DNA from: Arthrobacter alpinus
GTDB taxonomy: Bacteria > Actinomycetota > Actinomycetes > Actinomycetales > Micrococcaceae
Direction: 5' to 3'
NCBI RefSeq assembly: GCF_001445575.1
Contig: NZ_CP013200.1
Coordinates: 3,100,001 to 3,164,000, forward strand
DNA: 64,000 nt
This document shows positions 37,778-45,165 of the stretch, one piece after another. Under the pieces are notes generated by a model. It was not told where the DNA came from. It saw nothing but the letters and a program-made list of their open reading frames with translations, and did not search any database. Within the stretch, counting starts at the first letter, position 1; the number at the start of each line of letters is the position of its first letter. The position numbers and the translations under genes were made by a program.

Positions 37778-38539
37778 ATGGCCAAAACAGACTCCGCATC
37801 CAGTAGCACCGACGACACCAAGCGCTCCTTGTTCTCGCGCAAGCCCAAGGCTGAGAAGCCGAAAAAGGACAAGAAGCCCAGCCGCATCAAGCAAATGGTG
37901 GACATCTTTAAGATGACCCGTAAGCATGATCCGATGGTTACCTGGCTGATGATTGGCGCATTCTTGCTGCCCATCGCCATCGCCCTCGGTATCGGTTTCT
38001 TGTTGGAAAACTGGATCACCGGTTTGCTGATCGGCATTCCTTTGGGTTTGCTGTGTGCGTTGCTGATCATGTCTCGCCGCGCCGAGCGTGCCGCCTACTC
38101 TCAGATTGAAGGCAAGGCTGGCGCTGCCGGTGCGGCGCTGAGCTCATTGAAGAAGGGGTGGATCTTTGATGAACAGCCTGCCTCGGTGAACCCGCGTACG
38201 CAGGATGTAGTCTTCCGCGCCATTGGAAAGCCTGGCATCGTGCTGGTCACCGAAGGTCCTTCCACCCGCATCAAGGGCTTGGTTGACGCCGAGCGACGCC
38301 GCCTGAGCCGCATTTTGCCGAACGTGAAGATCACCGTGATTGAGACCGGCAAGGGCGAAGGTCAAGTTCCGATCGCTAAGGTGACCAAGGCTCTAAGCAA
38401 GCTCCCCAAGGAGCTGACCAAGGTTGAGGTCAGCGCCGTCAACAAGCGCATCAGCTCGATGGGCAACAAGCTGCCGATCCCCAAGGGCATTGACCCTTAC
38501 AAGGCTCGCCCGGACCGCAAGGCAGGACGCGGACGCTAG
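37778..38539 (+). CDS. DUF4191 family membrane protein
   Basis: 253 residues. A Lys-rich N-terminus (KPKAEKPKKDKKPSRIKQM) precedes two membrane helices (about 52-72 and 75-93, with LLPIAIALGIGFLLENWITG and LLIGIPLGLLCALLIM). A cytoplasmic domain of about 150 residues begins RRAERAAYSQIEGKAGAAGA. This is the DUF4191 pattern. The function is unknown; the gene follows lipA in most actinobacteria, as here with 31 bases between, so it may be cotranscribed. TAGAAT at 37763-37768 could be an own -10. A large palindromic terminator ends the unit. Confidence 0.9.
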   Translation: MAKTDSASSSTDDTKRSLFSRKPKAEKPKKDKKPSRIKQMVDIFKMTRKHDPMVTWLMIGAFLLPIAIALGIGFLLENWITGLLIGIPLGLLCALLIMSRRAERAAYSQIEGKAGAAGAALSSLKKGWIFDEQPASVNPRTQDVVFRAIGKPGIVLVTEGPSTRIKGLVDAERRRLSRILPNVKITVIETGKGEGQVPIAKVTKALSKLPKELTKVEVSAVNKRISSMGNKLPIPKGIDPYKARPDRKAGRGR

Positions 38540-38556
38540 CCAGTAGGACATGAGAA

Positions 38557-38602
38557 GATGCAGAAAGGCCCGGCAGGAATTCCTGCCGGGCCTTTCTGCA
38601 TC
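38557..38602. terminator. Perfect 46-nt palindromic terminator
   Basis: 38557-38602 is a perfect palindrome with 23-bp arms and no loop (centre GGAATTCC). It begins 18 bases after the DUF4191 stop and ends 51 bases before the lipoprotein ATG. Confidence 0.85.
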
Positions 38603-38653
38603 CACTCCTCACCCCTGAGGCTGTGCTACGCTCGCTCCAACATTGGGGGCTTC

Positions 38654-39178
38654 ATGAAAACCATGGGCAGCAATACCGTCCGCCTCGGTCTGGTGGCCGC
38701 CAGCGCACTAGCGCTGGCACTGACGGCCTGCACCGCAAGGTCCGGCCCACCTCAGATTTCAGTTCCGCCCAGCGTTGCTGCCGAAGCACCGCCTACTCTG
38801 ACTGCCACGGCAGGGCAGCAAGGCGTCCCGCACCCCGTAACTCAGGGGAAAAAGCTGGGCAGCTATGCCTCCGCGGCAGCGCCCGGAGGCAGTTCACAGT
38901 CAGGCGGAGGCTTCGATGCCAACGGGGCCGGTCTGGATTTCGACGTCAACTGTCAGGGCGCAGGAACCGTGACAGTACTGGTCACGGGCGCCACTGGCGA
39001 CGCCCAAGCCGGCATCACATCCTTCAATGTTCCCTGCGAGGCCGGAAAACTTTCCAGTTCGGGGAATCGGGACTACACCCCACACGGGACCACCTCTGTG
39101 AGAGTCTCAGCCCCTGCCACAGTGAGCTGGGCCATGACCGTGGGCAAAGTTCCAGCCGGCGAGAAGCCACCAGCTTAG
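38654..39178 (+). CDS. Putative lipoprotein of unknown function
   Basis: 174 residues. The N-terminus is a lipoprotein signal: MKTMGSNTVRLG, hydrophobic LVAASALALALTAC with the lipobox Leu-Thr-Ala-Cys at about 20-23. The mature part starts with a Pro/Ala/Gly-rich linker, then an Ig-like or C2-like beta domain with VNCQGAGTVTVLVTG and FNVPC containing two cysteines. The last residues are Pro-rich. No family is recognised. The ATG at 38654 follows GGGGG; a longer frame from 38558 would start inside the terminator and is rejected. Confidence 0.75.
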   Translation: MKTMGSNTVRLGLVAASALALALTACTARSGPPQISVPPSVAAEAPPTLTATAGQQGVPHPVTQGKKLGSYASAAAPGGSSQSGGGFDANGAGLDFDVNCQGAGTVTVLVTGATGDAQAGITSFNVPCEAGKLSSSGNRDYTPHGTTSVRVSAPATVSWAMTVGKVPAGEKPPA

Positions 39179-39294
39179 GCGGGCCGTCCGCCGTCGAACT
39201 TTAACAGCAAAGCCTCCACCCGGCCACCGGTTAAAGCACTGATGCGGGGCCTTCATTCGGCACCCGCATCGGTAAGTATTGTCTCGTAGCTGGC

Positions 39295-39732
39295 TTAGCG
39301 GCGAATCAAGATTGACTTGATGGCCCGATCGTGGAGACCACGGTGATCGGCGTCGACAATGATGACCGGGAAGACCAGGCACACCAGCAAGGAACGGATC
39401 ACGCCGTCGAGGAGGCTGGGCTGGCGACCGTCGAGCCTGACCACTTCGATGCCCATGATTCGGTGACCCACACTGTAACCAAGGAGGCCCACGAGCAGCA
39501 TCTGCTCGATCGCGAAAATGGCGAGAACAGCGTTGGGATTGCCATCGAAAAATGCGTTGGCAATCAAATAGGACAAGGCCCAGTCGATGCAAATGGCAAG
39601 GATACGCCGCCCTGCTCGGGCCATGGATCCTGCGCCGGATTCGGGTTGCCCCAAACGCTCGCCGGGAAATTTGGATATATTAGAAGTGTCCGGCCCGCTG
39701 AGCCAAGAACTTATGTCTTTACGATCTACCAC
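39295..39732 (-). CDS. RDD family membrane protein
   Basis: 145 residues. The RDD domain begins at about residue 36 (SMARAGRRILAICIDWALS) and has three membrane helices: 41-62, 68-90 and 108-126. Conserved residues are Arg41/42, Asp49 and VGHRIMGIEVVRLDG. A hydrophilic 36-residue N-terminal segment starts VDRKDISSWLSGPD. The function is unknown; RDD genes sit beside glnA in many actinobacteria. The GTG at 39732 has GGAGGA directly abutting it, unusually close; translation could instead begin at ATG 39624. It is divergent from glnA. Confidence 0.85.
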   Translation of the reverse strand: MVDRKDISSWLSGPDTSNISKFPGERLGQPESGAGSMARAGRRILAICIDWALSYLIANAFFDGNPNAVLAIFAIEQMLLVGLLGYSVGHRIMGIEVVRLDGRQPSLLDGVIRSLLVCLVFPVIIVDADHRGLHDRAIKSILIRR

Positions 39733-39790
39733 TCCTCCAGCCTACCGCCGCCGGGACGAACCCGAGCATCGGGGCTGACACGGAGGGTAT

Positions 39791-39828
39791 GTAACATGCC
39801 GGAAACATTTCTGACACTGTTGAGTAAT
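39791..39828 (+). promoter_or_regulatory. GlnR-type nitrogen regulatory box upstream of glnA
   Basis: Four 5-base half-sites spaced by exactly 6 bases each: GTAAC (39791), GAAAC (39802), GACAC (39813) and GTAAT (39824). This fits the actinobacterial GlnR pattern gTnAC-n6-GaAAC-n6-gTnAC-n6-GaAAC, with the first two perfect. It lies 84 to 121 bases before the glnA start. TTGAGT (39820-39825) and TTGTAG (39844-39849), 18 bases apart, could be the promoter. Confidence 0.65.
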
Positions 39829-39911
39829 GGCGCTGTTCTACGCTTGTAGCAGTTGCACATGCATCGTGGCCGCACCCAGCCGGCCACACCCCACATCGCC
39901 GAGGAGCGTAG

Positions 39912-41336
39912 ATGTTCAAGAACGCGGAAGAAGTACTCCAGTTCATCAAGGACGAAAATGTAAAGTTCGTCGATATCCGATTCACCGATCTTCCCGGTGT
40001 TCAGCAGCACTTCAATGTGCCTGCCAAGACTGTTGACCTTGACTTCTTTGTCAACGGCCAGCTCTTCGATGGTTCCTCCATCCGCGGCTTCCAGGGAATT
40101 GCCGAATCAGACATGCAGCTGATCCCGGACCCCACCACCGCCTTCGTTGACACGTTCCGCAAAGAAAAGACTCTTGCGTTGAACTTCTCAATCGTGAACC
40201 CGCGCACCGGGGATCCGTACCACCGCGACCCTCGTGGCGTCGCCGAAAAGGCTGAAGCCTACTTGGCGTCCACCGGCATTGCCGACACCGCCTTCTTCGG
40301 CTCTGAAGCGGAATTCTTCGTCTTCGACAACGTCCAGTACGAGTCCTCACCGCAGGGATCTTTCTACAAGATCGATTCCGAGGAAGCCAACTGGAACACC
40401 GGCCGCGAAGAAGTTGGCGGCAACTTGGGTTACAAGACCCCTGTCAAGGGCGGTTACTTCCCGGTTGCCCCGATTGACCACCAGGCAGACTTGCGCGACG
40501 CCATGTGCATGGAATTGGATGCAGCTGGCCTCGAAGTTGAGCGCTCTCACCACGAAGTTGGTGCCGCCGGTCAGGCTGAAATCAACTACAAGTTCAATAC
40601 CCTTGTCCACTCTGCTGACGACCTGCAGAAGTTCAAGTACGTCATCAAGAACACCGCATGGGCCGCCGGCAAGTCCGTCACCTTCATGCCGAAGCCGGTC
40701 TTTGGCGACAACGGTTCAGGCATGCACTGCCACCAGTCACTGTGGAGCAACGGCGAGCCGCTGTTCTACGATGAAAAGGGCTACGCAGGCCTCTCTGACA
40801 TGGCTCGCTGGTACATCGGTGGTCTGCTCAAGCACTCCTCCGCAGTGTTGGCATTCACCAACCCGACGGTGAACTCCTACCGCCGCTTGGTCAAGGGCTT
40901 CGAAGCTCCCGTGAACATGGTTTACTCGCAGGGCAACCGCTCTGCCGGTATCCGTATCCCGATCACCGGTTCCAACCCGAAGGCCAAGCGCCTCGAGTTC
41001 CGCGCACCGGATGCTTCCTCCAACCCGTACCTGGCCTTCTCGGCTCAGCTGATGGCTGGCCTTGACGGAATCAAGAACCGGATCGAACCCCCGGCTCCCA
41101 TCGACAAGGACCTCTACGAGCTCCCCCCCGAAGAAGCCAAGGACATCCCCAAGGCTCCCGAGTCACTGGAAGAGGCACTCATTGCCTTGGAAAATGACAA
41201 CGAGTTCCTCCAGGCCGGTGGCGTTTTCACCCAGGACCTGATCGACACCTGGATCGACTACAAGCGCGAATACGAGATCAAGCCGCTCTCCTTGCGCCCG
41301 AACCCGTACGAGTTCGAGCTCTACTACGGCTGCTAG
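39912..41336 (+). CDS. glnA: Glutamine synthetase, type I-beta (main enzyme)
   Basis: 474 residues. Converts glutamate, ammonia and ATP to glutamine; forms a dodecamer in the cytoplasm. N-terminal beta-grasp: [18 protein letters not shown] and FDGSSIRGF. Catalytic domain: [10 protein letters not shown] metal ligands, [27 protein letters not shown], and the glutamate flap region. The adenylylation tyrosine lies in [10 protein letters not shown] (about residue 403), so GlnE (47.6-50.7 kb) can regulate it. GAGGAG precedes the ATG. Upstream is a GlnR-like box; downstream a strong terminator. Confidence 0.97.
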   Translation: MFKNAEEVLQFIKDENVKFVDIRFTDLPGVQQHFNVPAKTVDLDFFVNGQLFDGSSIRGFQGIAESDMQLIPDPTTAFVDTFRKEKTLALNFSIVNPRTGDPYHRDPRGVAEKAEAYLASTGIADTAFFGSEAEFFVFDNVQYESSPQGSFYKIDSEEANWNTGREEVGGNLGYKTPVKGGYFPVAPIDHQADLRDAMCMELDAAGLEVERSHHEVGAAGQAEINYKFNTLVHSADDLQKFKYVIKNTAWAAGKSVTFMPKPVFGDNGSGMHCHQSLWSNGEPLFYDEKGYAGLSDMARWYIGGLLKHSSAVLAFTNPTVNSYRRLVKGFEAPVNMVYSQGNRSAGIRIPITGSNPKAKRLEFRAPDASSNPYLAFSAQLMAGLDGIKNRIEPPAPIDKDLYELPPEEAKDIPKAPESLEEALIALENDNEFLQAGGVFTQDLIDTWIDYKREYEIKPLSLRPNPYEFELYYGC

Positions 41337-41389
41337 CTAGAACAGGCGGCTAAACGGGGTTTAGTCCGCAAGGGAAAAACCTTGAGACG

Positions 41390-41430
41390 AAAAAGAAGGG
41401 CCGGAACATTGCGTTCCGGCCCTTCTTTTT
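41390..41430 (+). terminator. glnA terminator
   Basis: A perfect 18-bp stem (41390-41407 with 41413-41430), ATTGC loop, A-rich left flank and T-rich right flank. Its inner 25 bases (41398-41422) recur exactly at 43085-43109. Confidence 0.92.
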
Positions 41431-41444
41431 CTTTGCCCAGAAGC

Positions 41445-41738
41445 TCATGAGCCCGACTTCTTTTCCAGTCCGCCGAGAGACTTTTTGCGTGCTGCGAGGA
41501 CGCCGGCAACTGCGGTCCTCGATGCCTCATCTTTGTCTGGCCACATATGACTATAGGTATCCAAGGTGGTCTTCGCGGATGCGTGCCTCAGCCGCGCCTG
41601 GACAACCTTCACGTCGAGCCCCTCCGAGATCTGACGGGACGCTAAGTAATGCGGATCATGGGCGCGAAATCCCTCAGGTAACCCAGCAATGGACTCTCTG
41701 GCTTCACGGAACCGTGCCTCAAATGTGTAGGGTCCCAT
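41445..41738 (-). pseudogene. Tyrosine recombinase/integrase, C-terminal fragment
   Basis: 97 codons matching only the last quarter of a phage-type tyrosine recombinase. GFRAHDPHYLASRQISEGLD corresponds to the HxxRH box, and LDVKVVQARLRHASAKTTLD to the second catalytic His and the stretch before the tyrosine. TYSHMWPDKDEASR carries the likely nucleophile Tyr. The canonical HDLRHY reads HDPHY, so the box has lost one residue, including the catalytic Arg. The N-terminal and core parts are missing. It is a dead remnant, beside a terminator hairpin that is duplicated 1.7 kb away. Confidence 0.75.
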
Positions 41739-41925
41739 CGTCCACCGTGTTTGGCTTCGTCAAAGATTTCGGATTCGAGCAGGGACGGGTTGTGGTTGAG
41801 AATCACGGCGACCTCCCCCAGGATGCTAATCGGCGTATTCGCGATTTCAGCCTTCAGAAGATCAACTGGAGACGGACGGCTGGCGAGATCAAGCCGCGTA
41901 CGAATCCCCCGCCCACTTTCGTGGA
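41735..41925 (-). pseudogene. Possible gene remnant upstream of the integrase fragment
   Basis: On the minus strand a frame without a good start reads VDLLKAEIANTPISILGEVA then VILNHNPSLLESEIFDEAKH, running into the integrase region near 41715. Its composition looks protein-like. However, a plus-strand frame over the same DNA (VFGFVKDFGFEQGRVVVENH) is equally open. I recognise neither. Most likely debris of the same decayed island. Confidence 0.25.
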
Positions 41926-41971
41926 CGGGGTTTGGCGGGGGCTCAGCCGAGCGTGGCGATAGGATCGCGGA

Positions 41972-42685
41972 ATGACATTAGAACGTTGGGAGCGGGCTTC
42001 CGAATGGCCACTGATCGCTATTTCTGTGCTTTTCCTTGCCGCATATTCGGTCCAGGTTCTGGCATCTAATGCCCCAGCCGCAATCGCGAGCTGGTTCATG
42101 ACCGTAACCTGGGGACTGTTTGCAGTCGACTACCTCGCCTCACTCTGGTTAGCCCAACAGCGTGGCCGTTGGTTCGTCCGGCACCTGCATGAATTGGCCA
42201 TCGTGATACTCCCGATGCTTCGGCCACTGCGCCTCTTGCGCCTCGTCACATTGATAGGAGTGCTACAACGGGTAGCCGGGAATGCGCTGCGTGGCCGCGT
42301 AGTGACTTAAGTGGTGGCAGCGTCCGGATTGCTGGTCTACATTGGCGCGCTTGCCATGTACGACGCTGAGAAGGGCGCGCCAAATGCCAATATTCAGTCA
42401 TTCGGAGACGCAGCGTGGGGGGCGATCGTCACCATCACGACCGTCGGCTATGGTGACCTTTCACCAGTAACTGCAACGGGCAGGGTTATCGCAGTAGCGC
42501 TTATGATTGGCGGCATAGCATTGTTGGGAACGGTAACCGCCACCTTGGCAAGCTGGCTTGTCGATAAAGTCTCGGCCGAGGACAGTAAAGGACAGGCTGT
42601 TACGGCGGAACAGTTGGAGGCCTTGCTCGCTGAGATAGGATCGCTGCGCGAGGAACTAAGCCAGTCACAACAAATGGGTGACTAG
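41972..42685 (+). pseudogene. Voltage-gated-type potassium channel interrupted by an in-frame stop
   Basis: Two abutting frames in the same phase: 41972-42310 encodes helices S1-S4 (ISVLFLAAYSVQVL, FAVDYLASLWLAQQ, LRLLRLVTLIGVL), and 42311-42685 encodes helix S5, the selectivity filter TITTVGYGDLSPVT, S6 and a short coiled C-terminus (EQLEALLAEIGSLREEL). They are separated by a single TAA at 42308-42310, where relatives of this kind have a residue such as Tyr. So the gene was an intact 237-residue six-helix K+ channel and has one nonsense change, unless the downstream part is restarted from the GTG at 42311. It lies in the small island after glnA. Confidence 0.75.
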
Positions 42686-43073
42686 GCAAATTTAGAGACC
42701 CTGTTCACGAGTTCCAGCAGCGTTCGCATCGGCCGGCTTAAGGTTGTCCGACTGGACGACGGTAGCCATTAATGGGGAAAAACGTCCTTGACGTGCGGTC
42801 ACATTTACCTTGGCATCAAATGCAGAGATTGCCATCTAACGCACATAAAAGTCGTACAACGGACTGCACGCAGATCCCGGAGCGGGAGGAGCACAGTCGT
42901 CCCGGTCACGCATGAAGCTACTACCGCAACTTTTGCCCCCGTTGCGGTCCGAGCTGTATACGGGCCTACAACAATCGTGGCCCTTGACACGATATGCGAT
43001 CGACTGGGTAACCCCACAATGTCCTAGTCCTAGAACACGCCCTGGACCGCGTGACCCAAGACAAGTCACCGAT
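42686..43073. other. Gene-free stretch in the island
   Basis: Nearly 390 bases between the broken channel gene and the csbD terminator. Short frames exist on both strands (for example 42788-43027), but none has a ribosome-binding site, recognisable motif or convincing composition. I see no repeat in it. Confidence 0.5.
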
Positions 43074-43120
43074 TAAATGCTGCGGGGCCGGAACATTGCG
43101 TTCCGGCCCCGCAGCATTTA
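43074..43120. terminator. Terminator between the island and csbD; carries the second copy of the glnA hairpin core
   Basis: A perfect 21-bp stem (43074-43094 with 43100-43120) and ATTGC loop. The central 25 bases (43085-43109) are identical to 41398-41422; the flanks differ. It lies 17 bases past the csbD stop on the minus strand. T runs are short. Confidence 0.85.
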
Positions 43121-43136
43121 ATGCTCAGTTCATGCG

Positions 43137-43322
43137 TTATTTGTCGAAAACATCCTTGGCAGCGTCCTTGACGTGCTCACCGGCCTGCTTTGCCTTCGCG
43201 GCGGCCTGATCGGCTGCACCTTCAGCCTGAAGCTTGTCATTGTTCACGGCGTCACCAACGGCTTCCTTGGCCTTGCCGGTCATTTCCTGTGCCTTATTGC
43301 TGATCTTATCTCCGAGTCCCAT
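43137..43322 (-). CDS. CsbD family stress protein
   Basis: 61 residues or fewer of the small CsbD type: MGLGDKISNKAQEMTGKAKE, then AVGDAVNNDKLQAEGAADQA, ending in an Ala/Lys-rich helix. CsbD-like proteins are small, hydrophilic, helical and induced by general stress; their molecular job is not established. The ATG at 43322 has AAGGAGG 5 bases upstream, an excellent site. It is a single-gene unit facing the decayed island. Confidence 0.88.
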   Translation of the reverse strand: MGLGDKISNKAQEMTGKAKEAVGDAVNNDKLQAEGAADQAAAKAKQAGEHVKDAAKDVFDK

Positions 43323-43425
43323 GAGGACCTCCTTCAATATGAATCCAACGGGTTACGCTTTTCACGTTACGAACTTAATCTGAGAGTAACCTGAGAATGG
43401 GGTGAACTATAAGGACAGCCACTTG

Positions 43426-43626
43426 TTAGCGTTTCCCGTACTTCTTGTGAACCGCCTGCTTACTGACTCCCAAACACAGCGCAATTGCTTCCCAAGAAAG
43501 TCCAGCAGAACGTGCTCTCGACACCATCTCAGACTCTGTGCGCGCAAGCTCCTTGCGCCATCCGGCAACGGCGTACAAGGCTTCCGCAGGGCCCATTCCT
43601 TCGGTATTTCCCACCAGTGTTTTCAT
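43426..43626 (-). CDS. Small helix-turn-helix protein
   Basis: 66 residues. The C-terminal part SWEAIALCLGVSKQAVHKKYGKR is a clear helix-turn-helix resembling sigma-70 region 4 or short AsnC-like readers. The N-terminal helix is GPAEALYAVAGWRKELARTE. Such proteins are common in Micrococcaceae and Microbacteriaceae, often next to Clp N-domain genes, which are absent here. The ATG at 43626 has GGAGGT 6 bases upstream; a longer frame to 43728 would run through the promoter. Two perfect dyads sit on its predicted promoter, suggesting autoregulation or control by another repressor. Confidence 0.75.
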   Translation of the reverse strand: MKTLVGNTEGMGPAEALYAVAGWRKELARTESEMVSRARSAGLSWEAIALCLGVSKQAVHKKYGKR

Positions 43627-43641
43627 GACCAAACCTCCGAT

Positions 43642-43685
43642 GTCAACCTTAGTTGACCTGCCTCCAAAGGTCAACGAATGTTGAC
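43642..43685 (-). promoter_or_regulatory. Promoter and twin dyad operator of the small HTH gene
   Basis: GTCAAC-N4-GTTGAC occurs twice, at 43642-43657 and 43670-43685, both perfect, with centres 28 bp apart. On the minus strand TTGACC (43669-43674) and TAAGGT (43646-43651) with a 17-base spacer form a plausible promoter. One dyad covers each promoter element. The leader to the ATG would be only about 13 bases. Confidence 0.65.
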
Positions 43686-43720
43686 AATTCAGGAAATCCA
43701 ACAAGTGATTTGAGTATCTG

Positions 43721-43853
43721 TCAAGCACCTACCGCGAACTTGAAGATGGACCAACCCGTGAGGGCGGTGAACTCGTCCAGCGCAGCGATGCCTGCCACGG
43801 AGTTGCCAGTGGGGCCCAGCGTTGGGCCCCACACAGTAATGGAGCAGTGGCGG
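43721..43853 (-). pseudogene. 3' fragment of a second glutaminase gene
   Basis: In the minus frame ending at the TGA at 43721-43723 the translation reads CSITVWGPTLGPTGNSVAGI and continues AALDEFTALTGWSIF, followed by eight extra codons. It matches the C-terminus of the intact glutaminase at 44143-45057 in 33 of 35 residues, while the DNA differs mainly at synonymous positions. So it is the end of a diverged paralogue rather than a fresh duplication. The 5' part of that gene is gone; the fragment joins unrelated sequence near 43853. Confidence 0.8.
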
Positions 43854-44049
43854 ATGAGACCACGATGACGAAGGGGTGACGGGCTGGGTCCGCCAACGCT
43901 AGCTGCACCATTTCGTAAGGATTCCCAACAAAAATCTTCTGGCCCACCGGTAGCTCTAACCCCGTTATGCCCTCACGAAGAATGTCTAACGTTGCTTCCG
44001 GAAGGCCGTTAAACGGCAGCAGCGTCAGCAGCGGTACGGAAGCAGTCAT
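43854..44049 (-). CDS. Hypothetical reading frame joined to the glutaminase fragment
   Basis: From the ATG at 44049 a frame reads MTASVPLLTLLPFNGLPEAT, LDILREGITGLELPVGQKIF and on to PFVIVVSS, then enters the glutaminase fragment out of phase and stops at 43729. The first 66 residues look protein-like but I do not recognise a family. No strong ribosome-binding site is seen. It is probably another remnant truncated by the event that removed the glutaminase 5' end. Confidence 0.35.
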
Positions 44050-44077
44050 CTCAGAAGCCTAAACAGCATCGACAGCA

Positions 44078-44131
44078 ACGCCGCAAAGTGATGCCGCGTT
44101 CACGTAAAACGGCCGTAAAGTGATGCGGCGT
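44078..44131. repeat. Intergenic repeat (family B), copy near glsA
   Basis: Two units with the core AAAGTGATG and flanking GCCG/CGGC lie at about 44078-44100 and 44106-44131. They match the tandem units at 61757-61852 (core CCGTAAAGTGATGCGGCG). They fill the gap just downstream of the glutaminase gene. Confidence 0.75.
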
Positions 44132-44142
44132 GGGTAGTGGGG

Positions 44143-45057
44143 CTAGAAGATGGACCAACCTGTGAGGGCAGTAAATTCATCCAGAGCCGCGATGCCAGCC
44201 ACGGAGTTGCCGTTGGGACCCAGCGAGGGCCCCCACACAGTGATGGAGCAGCGGCCGGGCACAATGGCGACGATGCCTCCACCCACCCCACTCTTGCCGG
44301 GCAAGCCCACACGGTAGGCGAACTCCCCCGCAGCGTCGTAGGTGCCACAGGTAAGCATCACGGCGTTCACGCGCTTGCTCTGGTTGGGACTCAAGAACGG
44401 GGAGCCACCAGCAGCAACACCGTGGCGGGCCAGGAAGAGCGACGCTTTCGCCAAGTCTTCGCACGTCATGGCCAACGCACACTGCTTGAAGTAGTTCTCC
44501 AGCACGTCCTCTACAGGATTCTCAAGGTTCCCGTAGCTGGCCAGCAGATGCGCCAGTGAGGCGTTGCGGTGCCCATGATCGGCCTCTGAGGCGGCCACCA
44601 GAGCGTCAATGTCCACTGTCGGATTGCCGGACTCCAGGCGCATCAGACCTCGAATGGCGCCTGCGGCGTCCCCTGTCAGGGTCAGCAGCCTATCGGTAAC
44701 CACCAGAGCACCGGCATTGATGAACGGGTTCCGTGGAATGCCTTTGTCCGCTTCGAGCTGGATCATGGAGTTGAACGGCGTGCCCGACGGCTCCCTGAAC
44801 ACCCGTCGCCAGATCGAGTCATAGTCGTAGGACATGACCAGCGCCAACGAGAACACCTTGGAAATACTCTGGATGGAGAAAGACTTCTGCCAGTCCCCCG
44901 CGCCGTACAGCTCACCGTCGGACATGGCCACGCAAATACCAAAGTTATCCGGCGAAACTTCACCCAGGCTGGGTATGTAGGAGGCCACTTCGCCCTGACG
45001 GCACAACGGCGCCACATGCCCCACAATTTCATCCAGGATCCCCTGCATGTCTTTCAC
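44143..45057 (-). CDS. glsA: Glutaminase (serine-dependent beta-lactamase-like fold)
   Basis: 304 residues. Hydrolyses glutamine to glutamate and ammonia. The catalytic Ser-x-x-Lys is in FSIQSISKVFSLAL (about 61-75). Other conserved regions are NPFINAGALVV, AAGGSPFLSPNQSKRVNAVM and SGVGGGIVAIVPG. The length is normal for the bacterial family. The GTG at 45057 with GGGGAG 6 bases upstream is chosen; ATG 45048 is three codons in. It lies in a nitrogen cluster with an amino-acid ABC transporter, glnE, glnA2 and glnA. A fragment of a second glutaminase lies 290 bases downstream. Confidence 0.93.
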   Translation of the reverse strand: MKDMQGILDEIVGHVAPLCRQGEVASYIPSLGEVSPDNFGICVAMSDGELYGAGDWQKSFSIQSISKVFSLALVMSYDYDSIWRRVFREPSGTPFNSMIQLEADKGIPRNPFINAGALVVTDRLLTLTGDAAGAIRGLMRLESGNPTVDIDALVAASEADHGHRNASLAHLLASYGNLENPVEDVLENYFKQCALAMTCEDLAKASLFLARHGVAAGGSPFLSPNQSKRVNAVMLTCGTYDAAGEFAYRVGLPGKSGVGGGIVAIVPGRCSITVWGPSLGPNGNSVAGIAALDEFTALTGWSIF

Positions 45058-45107
45058 GTGCGCTCCCCGCTGGCCTGCCGCCGTCGTACTTCAAGAAAGG
45101 TGTACTG

Positions 45108-45150
45108 CTAAAGAAAAGGAAAAAGGGCGGCAGCTTCACAGCCGCCGCCC
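45108..45150 (-). terminator. Terminator of the amino-acid ABC transporter operon
   Basis: Stem GGGCGGC/GCCGCCC (45125-45131 with 45144-45150). Read leftwards it is followed by TTTTCCTTTTCTTT. It lies 16 bases after the ATPase stop and before glsA. Confidence 0.8.
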
Positions 45151-45165
45151 CACCAAGCAGAAGTG

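Noticed and set aside
42788..43027. 79-codon plus-strand frame with several Cys and His residues
   Set aside because: No ribosome-binding site, no recognised motif, and equally long frames exist on the other strand.
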